Assembly (NCBI GenBank): GCA_038206985.1
Contig: JBBRAH010000054.1
Coordinates: 1-17,350, forward strand
Origin: CAXMST01 sp038206985
GTDB lineage: Bacteria > Actinomycetota > Thermoleophilia > Solirubrobacterales > 70-9
Length of the DNA stretch: 17,350 nt
Direction of reading: 5' to 3'
Part shown: piece by piece, positions 7,200-13,803 of the stretch
How positions within the stretch are numbered: the stretch's first letter is position 1
How the letters are laid out: each line of letters begins with the position of its first letter
The notes under the pieces: model-generated
Told to the model about the DNA's origin: nothing
The model's input: only the letters and a program-made list of their open reading frames with translations
Databases searched by the model: none
Made by a program: the position numbers and the translations under genes

Positions 7200-8405
7200 C
7201 TAGAGGAAGGCCCGGCCCTCGCCACGGTAGGTGGGCACCTCGTCGACCACCGAGTCGCCAGAGAGCAGGTGCAGGGAGTTGAAGCGCTCGCACAGCTCCC
7301 CGGCCTTGGCGTGGCGCATGTAAACGCGGTGGCCGATGCGCAGCCGCAGGGCGCTCTCGCCGAGCAGCGGCGTCTGCACCTCACCGGCGCCTTCGTTGCT
7401 GTCGAGGTGCAGGCCCTCGGGCAGGAACGGTTGCGGCAGCCGGTCGGCGGTCGGCACCCCGGAGGCCAGGTAGCCGCCACCGAGCACGGTGACCACACCG
7501 GGCGCCGGGCGCCGCACGACAGGCAGCGCAAAGCAGGCCGCGGGGGTGAGCTGGAAGCGGGAGTAGTGGTCGAAGAGCACCGGGGCGTAGAAGCCGGAGC
7601 CCGCGGCGAGCTCGGTCACAGCCGGCTCGGCCGTGGTCAGCTCGAGGCTGCCGGTGCCGCCACCGTTGACGAAGCGCAGCGGGGCGACGGACTGCACGGC
7701 GGCGACGATCTCGGCGCGGCGTTCGCGGATGTCGGCGAGTGAGCGCTTCTGCAAGCGGCGGATGGCCGCGTTGCGCACCGCGGCGCCCGGTGTGGCATCG
7801 CCGACGCCCGCGATCTGCCCCTCATAGGCCATCAGCCCGTCGAGCTCGAGCCCCGGACGCGAGACGATCTCCTGCGCCAGCTTGCGGGCGGCGGCGGCGT
7901 CCCGGATGGGGGATCGCTTGGGGCCGACCTGCAGCGCGCCGCGCAGTGCGTGGTAGCCGACGTCGATATCGATCGCGACCTTGATGCGTACGCCCCCGGC
8001 GCCAACCGCGCCCTCGATCAGGTCCAGCTGCACGGGGTCATCCACGATCAGCGTCGGTGCCAGCCCGTGGCGTTCCCGCGCGAGCAGGGCGAGCTCCGAC
8101 AGCGCGTGCCGGTCCACCGTCGGGTAGGCGACCAGTAGATCCTCGAAGCCCGCCTCCGCCAAGAACAGCGCCTCGGGGAGCGTGAAGCAGAGCAGCCCGC
8201 GGAAGCGCTCGTCGAGTGCGGCGATCCGGCCCAGGATCTCGACGCAACGCACCGACTTGCTCGCCACGCGGATCGGCTTTCCGGCGGCCCGCCCGAGCAT
8301 CTCCGCCCCGTTGGCGGCGAGCGCGTCGAGATCGACGAACGCAAACGGGGCCTCGATGCCTTCGAAGGCCGCCTCGTAACGGTCGTAGAGTCGCTCGGCA
8401 TCCAC
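7200..8405 (-). CDS. alanine-racemase-fold PLP enzyme (amino acid deaminase/aldolase-like)
   Basis: 401 residues. The N-terminal half is a fold-type III PLP barrel: FVDLDALAANGAEM leads to RVASKSVRC, in which Lys50 is the expected Schiff-base lysine. Further barrel strands include LLVAYPT, KVAIDIDVGY, GLMAYEGQIAG and RFVNGGGTGS, the last a phosphate-binding glycine loop. The C-terminal part (VYMRHAKAGELCERFN, His365 and Cys372) resembles the region that binds metal in D-serine dehydratase/D-threonine aldolase relatives. The reaction is therefore likely removal or aldol cleavage of a D-amino or hydroxyamino acid, but this is inference. The GTG at 8405 is preceded by TACCCT (8420-8415), leaving at most a very short leader. 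From memory, mycobacteria keep a similar protein (Rv1769) near a gulonolactone dehydrogenase (Rv1771), so the pairing may be functional. Confidence 0.85.
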   Translation of the reverse strand: MDAERLYDRYEAAFEGIEAPFAFVDLDALAANGAEMLGRAAGKPIRVASKSVRCVEILGRIAALDERFRGLLCFTLPEALFLAEAGFEDLLVAYPTVDRHALSELALLARERHGLAPTLIVDDPVQLDLIEGAVGAGGVRIKVAIDIDVGYHALRGALQVGPKRSPIRDAAAARKLAQEIVSRPGLELDGLMAYEGQIAGVGDATPGAAVRNAAIRRLQKRSLADIRERRAEIVAAVQSVAPLRFVNGGGTGSLELTTAEPAVTELAAGSGFYAPVLFDHYSRFQLTPAACFALPVVRRPAPGVVTVLGGGYLASGVPTADRLPQPFLPEGLHLDSNEGAGEVQTPLLGESALRLRIGHRVYMRHAKAGELCERFNSLHLLSGDSVVDEVPTYRGEGRAFL

Positions 8406-8466
8406 AGCCGGGCGAGGGTATCCGATGCTCTTGCCTGAGCCGGGCGGCGCCTTGCGGCCATTGAAC

Positions 8467-8472
8467 TAGAAT
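8467..8472 (+). promoter_or_regulatory. -10 element for tRNA-Ser(GCT)
   Basis: TAGAAT lies 47 bp before the mature tRNA. The leader includes a hairpin: CGCCCG (8476-8481) pairs with CGGGCG (8490-8495) around an 8-nt loop. No clear -35 is visible at the usual distance. Confidence 0.5.
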
Positions 8473-8519
8473 CGGCGCCCGCTGCAGGCCGGGCGTACAA
8501 AAGGCCGAAGCAGCGACCC

Positions 8520-8609
8520 GGAGAGGTGGCCGAGCGGCTGAAGGCACTCGCCTGCTAAGCGAGTAGGGGGCTACAAGCTCTCTCGAGGGTTCGAATCCCT
8601 CCCTCTCCG
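8520..8609 (+). tRNA. tRNA-Ser (anticodon GCT)
   Basis: 90 nt. Acceptor GGAGAGG (8520-8526) pairs with CCTCTCC (8602-8608), discriminator G at 8609. The anticodon stem CTCGC/GCGAG encloses CTGCTAA with GCT at 8554-8556, reading AGC/AGU. A long variable arm and T-arm GAGGG-TTCGAAT-CCCTC complete a class II tRNA. CCA is not encoded. Immediately beyond its 3' end lies the truncated copy of a cupredoxin gene, so the tRNA probably marks a recombination boundary. Confidence 0.97.
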
Positions 8610-8627
8610 TCAAAGGCGTCATGTTTG

Positions 8628-8838
8628 AACCCCGGCACGCGCCGGCCGAACGTGATCCGCGGGGGAACGCCCTCGCGGACCTCGATCAGGTTCGGGGAGT
8701 AGCCGCCGCTCACCACGGCGTCGATCTCCTAGATCCCGGCGCGGAGCTCGCTGCGGCCGGCCGTCCGGGAGCCGAAGAAAACCAGGCGAGGCCGGCGACC
8801 GCCGGCAGGCCGCCGGCGGTAACCACGAGCTCAGCCAC
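8628..8838 (-). pseudogene. broken, truncated cupredoxin-domain membrane protein
   Basis: A GTG at 8838-8836 overlaps the end of the SHOCT gene and starts VAELVVTAGGLPAVAGLAWF, a typical N-terminal anchor of small cupredoxin proteins in copper operons. The frame is then lost in a TTTT run (8781-8778). Adding one T restores the reading FFGSRTAGRSELRAGI, then an in-frame TAG at 8731-8729 (probably once CAG, Gln), then EIDAVVSGGYSPNLIEV and REGVPPRITFGRR, which match the GGYSPxxIxVxxGxPVRxxF core of cupredoxin-like domains. Homology fades near 8640, before the Cys/His/Met copper ligands, and tRNA-Ser ends at 8609. It therefore has one frameshift, one nonsense codon and no C-terminal half. In intact loci of this type a copper P-type ATPase commonly follows; none is present here. 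Confidence 0.65.
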
Positions 8839-9202
8839 CTTCGTCCTCCGGGCGCGCGTCGGGGCGCGCGTCGAGTAGTGCTCGCCGGCGTTCCTCGTAC
8901 TCGTCGGTCGATATGGCTCCCTCCGCGAGCCGCCGGTCGAGGATCTCCAGCGCTGCGGGCTCGCTGTCGCCGGTGAGACCCGGCCGCCGCCGGGCTGACA
9001 CTTCCCTTACCAGCCAAACGCCGCCGGCGATCACGATCGCCAAGAAGATCAGCATCCCGAGGGCCATCACCACCCACCAGCCGCCGCCCCAGTCGTGGTG
9101 GCCGTCGAAGCCGTCGGCCAGCGGTAGCGCCGCTGCAGAGATCGTGGGGAAGGGGGGGTTCATCATTGCTTCCGATGATCGCGGATCCAGTGTCGTTTGC
9201 AT
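8831..9202 (-). CDS. SHOCT-domain membrane protein of a copper-type operon
   Basis: 123 residues from the chosen ATG at 9202. A His/Gly/Trp-rich segment (FDGHHDWGGGWW, 32-43) leads into one TM helix (about 43-66), then a basic turn and a C-terminal SHOCT motif (about 83-110, ALEILDRRLAEGAISTDEYEERRRALL). SHOCT is a short helical motif at the C-terminus of many membrane or oligomerising proteins; its biochemical role is not established. Similar His-rich TM-SHOCT proteins commonly accompany copper-export genes in actinobacteria and Firmicutes. Start: TATAAA (9214-9209) ends 6 nt before ATG 9202, suggesting a leaderless mRNA. ATG 9166, with GGAAG upstream, would give a protein 12 residues shorter. 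The promoter overlaps a CsoR-like palindrome. The downstream cupredoxin gene is dead. Confidence 0.75.
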   Translation of the reverse strand: MQTTLDPRSSEAMMNPPFPTISAAALPLADGFDGHHDWGGGWWVVMALGMLIFLAIVIAGGVWLVREVSARRRPGLTGDSEPAALEILDRRLAEGAISTDEYEERRRALLDARPDARPEDEGG

Positions 9203-9206
9203 CCGT

Positions 9207-9229
9207 ATTTTATACCCAGGGAGGGTATA
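9207..9229. promoter_or_regulatory. CsoR-like copper operator overlapping the SHOCT promoter
   Basis: TATACCC (9211-9217) and GGGTATA (9223-9229) form a perfect 7-bp inverted repeat around AGGGA. This closely resembles CsoR operators, which carry TACCC/GGGTA half-sites. On the minus strand the repeat overlaps the -10 TATAAA (9214-9209), so a bound repressor would block RNA polymerase. CsoR releases DNA on binding Cu(I). No csoR gene is in the window, so the repressor must lie elsewhere. Confidence 0.6.
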
Positions 9230-9230
9230 C

Positions 9231-9431
9231 GTGGCGGCGGCCGACGCCGTGGCGCTCGGTGCCTTCATCGTGCCCAAGGCCGAGTCCGATCCCGCGATCG
9301 TCGTGATCGGGGTGGCCGGTGTGCTCGGGATCTTCCGTTCGAGGCGACATACCTGCGCTTCAGTGGCGGAGGTTCAAGTGCCGTTGCGTAATCCCCACCT
9401 CTCGCCGCCCTGGTCCCTCGTCCGGGCGTAG
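9231..9431 (+). CDS. possible small divergent ORF beside the copper operator
   Basis: 66 codons starting from GTG 9231, with GGGAGGG (9219-9225) 5 nt upstream, inside the operator's right half. Residues 1-38 (ADAVALGAFIVPKAES, then DPAIVVIGVAGVLGIF and RSRR) form a short hydrophobic segment followed by Arg, and the codons have the strong G/C third-position bias of real genes here. From about 9345 that bias disappears, and the stop (9429-9431) falls inside the next gene's -10. I see no family. It may be a decayed gene whose 3' part is lost, a genuine small membrane peptide, or chance. The 9203-9440 stretch holds nothing else I can support. Confidence 0.25.
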   Translation: MAAADAVALGAFIVPKAESDPAIVVIGVAGVLGIFRSRRHTCASVAEVQVPLRNPHLSPPWSLVRA

Positions 9432-9434
9432 GAT
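9429..9434 (+). promoter_or_regulatory. -10 element of the leaderless MhuD-like gene
   Basis: TAGGAT ends exactly 6 nt before ATG 9441, with no Shine-Dalgarno sequence between. The predicted first transcribed base is therefore at or next to the A of the start codon. Confidence 0.55.
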
Positions 9435-9440
9435 CCGTGC

Positions 9441-9746
9441 ATGAGCGTCGTCAAGATCAACGCCATCACCGTTAGCCGCGAGCGCTTCGATGAGTTCGCG
9501 GAGCGTTTCGCAAACCGGGCGGGGCGAGTGGAGAAGGCCGAGGGCTTCGAGTCGTTTGACCTGCTGCGGCCCAACGACGACCGTGAGCTGTGCCTCGTGG
9601 TCACCCGCTGGCGCTCGGAGGAGGACTTCGATCGCTGGGTACAGAGCGACGACTTCAGGGCCGGCCACTCCCAGCACATCAAGAGCGGACCGGTAGGTCG
9701 CTCGAGCGAGCTCTGGTCCTTCGAGGTGCTCGAGAGCCTCGGCTGA
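9441..9746 (+). CDS. MhuD-like haem-degrading monooxygenase (ABM/IsdG fold)
   Basis: 101 residues forming a single antibiotic-biosynthesis-monooxygenase domain. The opening SVVKINAITV, RFANRAGRVEKAEGF and the FDLLRP/CLVVTRW blocks line up without gaps with mycobacterial MhuD (recalled sequence). MhuD's catalytic Asn7 and Trp66 are both at the same positions here. The haem-ligand His75 of MhuD is replaced by Gly75, with His76 and His79 next to it (FRAGHSQH), so the axial ligand would be shifted or need a one-residue gap. The expected role is opening haem to release iron in the cytosol as a dimer; if the ligand assignment fails it could be a general ABM enzyme. It appears leaderless. The L,D-transpeptidase starts 26 bp downstream and may be co-transcribed. 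Confidence 0.8.
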   Translation: MSVVKINAITVSRERFDEFAERFANRAGRVEKAEGFESFDLLRPNDDRELCLVVTRWRSEEDFDRWVQSDDFRAGHSQHIKSGPVGRSSELWSFEVLESLG

Positions 9747-9772
9747 GGAACCCGGGTTGATCGGAGAGCGCT

Positions 9773-10627
9773 GTGGACTACCGCACCGGGAAGAGTCGAA
9801 GAGGGTCGCCACCGGCACCCGGCTGGCGCGTGACAGGCCTTGCAATGCTGGCGATCGCCGGTTTCGTGGTGCTGTTCGCGGAGGGCTGGATCGGGACGGA
9901 GGGCGACGAACCCGCGGCCGGGGTAGCCGGGCCGGCAGCGCTTGAGACCCGGAGCGAGACAGCCGCGACGGGGCCGCAAGGCTCCCCGGGCCCGGAAGCG
10001 GGCACAGTGATCTCGTGGGCCGGCCAGGGATTCCGCGTGGTGATCCTTCGCCGGAGCGCACGGGCACGGCTCTACGACCACCCTGGAGGCGAAGGCGCCG
10101 TGAAGGCAGTCGCCACGGACCGCAGTGAGTTCGGCTCCCCGCGCGTGCTAGCGGTTGTCGGCAGGCGCGGCGCGTGGCTCGAGGTGACGAGTGAGCTCGC
10201 CTCCGACAACCGGCCGCTATGGGTGCGCGCCAACCCCGGCACGATGCGTTTCAAGACCACGCCGTTCTCGATTCACGCGAGCCTCGGGGAGCATGTCGCC
10301 GAGCTCCGTCAGGAGGGCGAAGTGCTGCTGCGTTTTCCGGTGACGGTGGGGAGGCCCGACTCACCGACTCCAAAGGGTCGCTTCGCGGTAACCGACGTGG
10401 TGGTCGCCGGCCTGGACCCGGCCTACGGCTGTTGCGCTCTCGCGCTCACCGCCCACCAGCCGGACCTGCCCCTGGGATGGCCGGGTGGGGACAGGATCGC
10501 GATCCACGGGACGACCGCCCCGATCGGCGAAGCCGCGTCCGGCGGCTGCCTGCGGGCCGAGGACGAGGTGATGGACTCCCTTGTCCGGGTTGTGCCCCTC
10601 GGTACGCCTGTGTTCATCACCAACTGA
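9773..10627 (+). CDS. membrane-anchored L,D-transpeptidase (YkuD)
   Basis: 284 residues. A basic N-terminus and TM helix (about 20-37) anchor it outside the membrane, followed by a Gly/Ala/Glu-rich linker. Residues about 88-153 look like an SH3-type beta domain, and about 163-283 are the YkuD catalytic domain. RIAIHGTTAPIG holds His245 and SGGCLRAED holds the nucleophile Cys259. The usual SHGC signature is SGGC here, so the Ser/His position carries Gly257, while His245 and Cys259 keep the normal spacing. The family makes 3-3 cross-links in peptidoglycan or attaches proteins to it. Start: GTG 9773, with GGAGAG at 9763-9768. It follows the haem monooxygenase by 26 bp and converges with the adenylate cyclase. 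Confidence 0.9.
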   Translation: MDYRTGKSRRGSPPAPGWRVTGLAMLAIAGFVVLFAEGWIGTEGDEPAAGVAGPAALETRSETAATGPQGSPGPEAGTVISWAGQGFRVVILRRSARARLYDHPGGEGAVKAVATDRSEFGSPRVLAVVGRRGAWLEVTSELASDNRPLWVRANPGTMRFKTTPFSIHASLGEHVAELRQEGEVLLRFPVTVGRPDSPTPKGRFAVTDVVVAGLDPAYGCCALALTAHQPDLPLGWPGGDRIAIHGTTAPIGEAASGGCLRAEDEVMDSLVRVVPLGTPVFITN

Positions 10628-10662
10628 GGCTGGGGCCACGGTCGCGGGCCGGCAGGGTAGGG

Positions 10663-10674
10663 TCGCTCGAGCGA
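10663..10674. repeat. 12-bp palindrome between convergent genes
   Basis: TCGCTCGAGCGA is self-complementary and lies in the 51-bp space between the L,D-transpeptidase and cyclase stops. It may be a weak bidirectional stem for transcription ends, but no U-tract follows on either strand. Confidence 0.3.
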
Positions 10675-10678
10675 TAGA

Positions 10679-12280
10679 TCACCTCGGCGTCCGCGGGGCC
10701 GGGATCCCATCCCTCCCCGGCGGCTCATCCGACGAGCTGGTCCAGCTCGCGGTCTGTCCCCGGGTGGCCGCCGGCGGCTCGGGCGCGTACACGTCGCAGG
10801 GCTCGGTCTTACCCTTGAGCTCGATCGAGCCGCGCCCGGACAGCGGTATCGGCCTCTTCATCAGCTCGCGGGTCGCGGCGGTGATCAGCATCTGATCGCC
10901 GGTGCGGCGGGTAGCCGACTCCACCCGGGAGGCGACATTCACCACGTCGCCGATGACGCTGAAGTTGAGCCGGCCGGAGCCACCGATCGAGCCCGCGATC
11001 ACCCGTCCGGAGTTGATCCCGACGTGGAGCTTCAGCCCCGGTCCTCCATCGTTGACCTCGGCCAGGATGTCGAGACCGGCCGCGACCGCACGGTCTGCGT
11101 GGTCCGCGAAACCCTCGGGCGCACCGAAGACGGCGAGCACCCCGTCGCCGAGGAACTTGTCAACGTGACCACCGTGCCGGTCGATGACCGCGACGGTGCG
11201 CGTGAAGACCTCGTTGAGCGCGGCCACCACCTCCTGGGCGGCGGCCCCTTCCGCGTAGCTGGTGAAGCCGGGAACGTCGCAGAACATGATCGAGACCTCC
11301 ACCTCCACGCCCTCGGCGGGGAACTGACCGGAGAGGACCAGGTCGGCGACCTCACGATCGACGTAGGTGCCGAAGGCCTCCCGGATCTGCTCCCGCTCGG
11401 CCAGACCCTGGGCCATTTGGTTGAAGTCGTCGGAGAGCTCGCCGAGGTCGTCGGAGGAAACCACCGGCACGCGCACGCTGTAGTCGCCTTCCTGGACCCG
11501 TGACAGAGCCCGCCGCAGCTCGGCGATCGGTGTGGTGATCGCGTAGGAGAGCAGGATCGTGAGCTCGCCCGAGAGGACGATGGCGACCACGATCGAGGCT
11601 GCGGTCGCAAGCAGCAACTGGTCGGTGCCGCCACCCTCGGTGATCAGCGCGGCGACGATGATCGCGGTGGTGGCGGTGAAGACCGGCAGGCTGATCAGCA
11701 GGCGCTTCTGAATCGGCAGGCCCGTCCGCCTGAACACGAACCGCTCCGGCAGGCGTGCGGCGATCTCCTCGATCAACGGCCGCATCAGGAACTCGGCGAT
11801 CGAGTAGTTGAGAACCGTGGCGTAGCCGGCGGTCGGGACGCAGACCAGCAGCAGCACGAAGATCGCCTCCCATCGGAGCCCGAGCACGGCGGCGATGATC
11901 ACGACGCTGGGCACGGCAGCGATCGCGTTGACACGCAACGAGTTCCGGCGGAAGCTGCGTGTCGTGAGTGAGGTCGCCAGATCCCAGGCCTCGAGAGTGG
12001 CCTCGTCGCTCGGATCGGGATCAGCCCGCCACTTCATCAGATGCAGGAACGACGCCCGTTGCATCATGAGCGCCCAGCTGACGCCGAGCATCGTGAAGAC
12101 GCCCGCGCCGCCAATGATCAGGACGACCTCGCTCACGCTCGGGTCGTAGTAGGAGGAGATGATCAGGACGATCGCGGCCACGACGAAGACCGCCGCGGAG
12201 AGCTGCAGGACCGACCAGGCGACGATGTATCCGGCCCCGAGCCGCGCGTACAGGTATCGGGCGATCCGATCGAGCAGCAT
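10679..12280 (-). CDS. class III adenylate cyclase, six-TM with HAMP domain
   Basis: 533 residues. Six predicted TM helices lie at about 18-42, 50-72, 116-134, 136-157, 194-213 and 223-248. A HAMP linker (about 248-302, TTPIAELRRALSRVQEGDYSVRV and following) comes next, then the catalytic domain (about 325-500). Metal-binding aspartates are Asp335 (MFCDVPGFT) and Asp379 (DKFLGDG). Lys375 and Asp445 (VIGDVVNVASR) are the adenine-specifying pair, and Asn448/Arg452 are the transition-state residues, so it should make cAMP. The architecture matches the mycobacterial Rv1318c/Rv1319c/Rv1320c/Rv3645 group. The tail after 500 is disordered. It starts 41 bp after the WS/DGAT gene on the same strand, probably one transcript. 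The signal sensed by the membrane part is unknown. Confidence 0.92.
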   Translation of the reverse strand: MLLDRIARYLYARLGAGYIVAWSVLQLSAAVFVVAAIVLIISSYYDPSVSEVVLIIGGAGVFTMLGVSWALMMQRASFLHLMKWRADPDPSDEATLEAWDLATSLTTRSFRRNSLRVNAIAAVPSVVIIAAVLGLRWEAIFVLLLVCVPTAGYATVLNYSIAEFLMRPLIEEIAARLPERFVFRRTGLPIQKRLLISLPVFTATTAIIVAALITEGGGTDQLLLATAASIVVAIVLSGELTILLSYAITTPIAELRRALSRVQEGDYSVRVPVVSSDDLGELSDDFNQMAQGLAEREQIREAFGTYVDREVADLVLSGQFPAEGVEVEVSIMFCDVPGFTSYAEGAAAQEVVAALNEVFTRTVAVIDRHGGHVDKFLGDGVLAVFGAPEGFADHADRAVAAGLDILAEVNDGGPGLKLHVGINSGRVIAGSIGGSGRLNFSVIGDVVNVASRVESATRRTGDQMLITAATRELMKRPIPLSGRGSIELKGKTEPCDVYAPEPPAATRGQTASWTSSSDEPPGRDGIPAPRTPR

Positions 12281-12321
12281 CCGCTAAGTGTCCCCGATCC
12301 GGTCGGCTTGCGCCAGTGCTC

Positions 12322-13734
12322 TCAGGCGGCGAACTGCTCGGCCAGGCCCTCGTCGACGAAGTCTGACAGCCGTTCGAGGTCGGGCAATCGGTCGCGGTCG
12401 CCGACCAGGCCGAACATCAGGTCCCCGTCGTAGGAGATCACGCCGATCGAGAGCGCGCGCCGCTGCGGCGAGAGCGCGACGTAGGGGTGGATTGCCTGCA
12501 GGCGACAGCCGAGCAGGTAGACGGGAACCGGTGGGCCTGGAACGTTGGAGATCACCATGTTCCACGGCATCCGCTGCGGCATCACGCGGCTCACCGGATT
12601 GGATATCGCCGAGCTCATCTGGCCGAGCACACGGTTCACGTTGGGCGGTACCCAGCCCGATGCCTCGATGATCAGTGACGCCGCTCTGGCGCCCTCGGAG
12701 GTCTTCAGCCGCGCTGTCGCCTCAGCGAGCCGCTCGAGGCGACGGGCGGGATCGGCCTCGCGCAGCGGCAGCGGCACGAGCAGGGTCGTGATCCGGTTGC
12801 CCAGTTCGTTCTCTTCGCCCGGTTTGCGGATGCTCATCGGCACCAGAGCGACGAACTCGCTGGGAACGGTCTGGCGGCGCAACTCGAAGTAGCGGCGCAG
12901 GGCTCCGGTGCAGACCGAGAGCACGACATCGTTGACGGTGCCGCCGTGACGTTTGCCGGCCGCCTTCATCTCCTCGAGCGTCGTGCGCGCGAAGGCAATC
13001 CGCCGGTCACGGCCGATCTCGTCGTTGAGGAAGGTCGGCTTGACCGGATCGCTGTTGCGGGCCAGCTCGATGAAGCCCCGGGCCGTGCGCCCGGCCTCCA
13101 GTGTCGTTGCCGCGGCTCCCATGGGGCTCAGCCGTCGGGCACCCTCGACCGAGAGACCCAGCATCCGCTCTCTCGCCTTCAGGACCCGGTCAAAGATCAT
13201 CTGATCGGTCCGCGAGGTGTTCGGCTCCCACGGTTCCTCGGGTAGGCCGAGGTCGGTCCCCTTCGGGTCGGGGTCGAGGATCACGGCGCCGACATCCACG
13301 GCCGCGACCCCGTCTACCAGCGCGTGGTGCGTCTTCGAAACGGCGGCGAAACGCTTGCCGTTGAGGCCCTCGATCAGGTAGATCTGCCAGAGCGGCCGCT
13401 CGAGGTCGAGCGGCTCGGACATGATCCGGCCGACCAGGTCCCGAAGCTGCGCGTCAGTCCCTGGAGACGGCAGCGCCGAGCGCCGCACGTGGCGGGAGAG
13501 GTCGAAGTCGGTGTCGTCCTCCCAGACCGGCCGGGCGACTCTGCCGGGCACGTGCCGGACCCGCTGGCGGAAGCGGGGAATCAGGTTGAGGCGCTGTTCG
13601 ACGTGGGCGAGCAACTCGTCGTGATCGGGCGGCTTGCCCTCGAAGACGGCCGTACCGCCTACGTGGACGTGGATCGCCCCCTGCTCGGCGTGGAGAGAGG
13701 AGACGTCTGCGGGTGAGAGAGGTTCGGAGCTCAT
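12322..13734 (-). CDS. WS/DGAT wax ester synthase / diacylglycerol acyltransferase
   Basis: 470 residues, the normal size. The catalytic HHxxxDG motif is intact at 136-142 (HHALVDG, with His137 the expected base). PLWQIYLIEGL (114-124) is the conserved PLW block, NDVVLSVCTGALRRY is the second-domain signature, and ISNVPGPPVPVYLLG is the C-terminal conserved stretch. Enzymes of this family transfer acyl groups from acyl-CoA to diacylglycerol or fatty alcohols, making storage triacylglycerol or wax esters at the inner face of the membrane. The start is ATG 13734. No Shine-Dalgarno is visible; TAGGCT at 13761-13756 could give a 14-nt leader. It is divergent from the HD gene and followed by the adenylate cyclase, which suggests a link between cAMP signalling and lipid storage. 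Confidence 0.93.
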   Translation of the reverse strand: MSSEPLSPADVSSLHAEQGAIHVHVGGTAVFEGKPPDHDELLAHVEQRLNLIPRFRQRVRHVPGRVARPVWEDDTDFDLSRHVRRSALPSPGTDAQLRDLVGRIMSEPLDLERPLWQIYLIEGLNGKRFAAVSKTHHALVDGVAAVDVGAVILDPDPKGTDLGLPEEPWEPNTSRTDQMIFDRVLKARERMLGLSVEGARRLSPMGAAATTLEAGRTARGFIELARNSDPVKPTFLNDEIGRDRRIAFARTTLEEMKAAGKRHGGTVNDVVLSVCTGALRRYFELRRQTVPSEFVALVPMSIRKPGEENELGNRITTLLVPLPLREADPARRLERLAEATARLKTSEGARAASLIIEASGWVPPNVNRVLGQMSSAISNPVSRVMPQRMPWNMVISNVPGPPVPVYLLGCRLQAIHPYVALSPQRRALSIGVISYDGDLMFGLVGDRDRLPDLERLSDFVDEGLAEQFAA

Positions 13735-13755
13735 CGGGAGAGTGGTCCGCTCACG

Positions 13756-13796
13756 AGCCTATTCGGAATCGGCCATCTAGCCGGGAATGAAAGAAT
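13756..13796. promoter_or_regulatory. divergent promoter region for acyltransferase and HD gene
   Basis: On the minus strand TAGGCT (13761-13756) points to the acyltransferase. On the plus strand AAGAAT (13791-13796) ends 7 nt before ATG 13804 of the HD gene, the leaderless spacing. Only 69 bp separate the two starts. Confidence 0.4.
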
Positions 13797-13803
13797 GGTG
13801 GGT

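Noticed and set aside
9231..9345. PEP-CTERM-like tail (hydrophobic helix followed by RSRR) in the small divergent ORF
   Set aside because: It lacks the PEP triplet, the ORF continues past the Arg cluster, and no exosortase context is visible.
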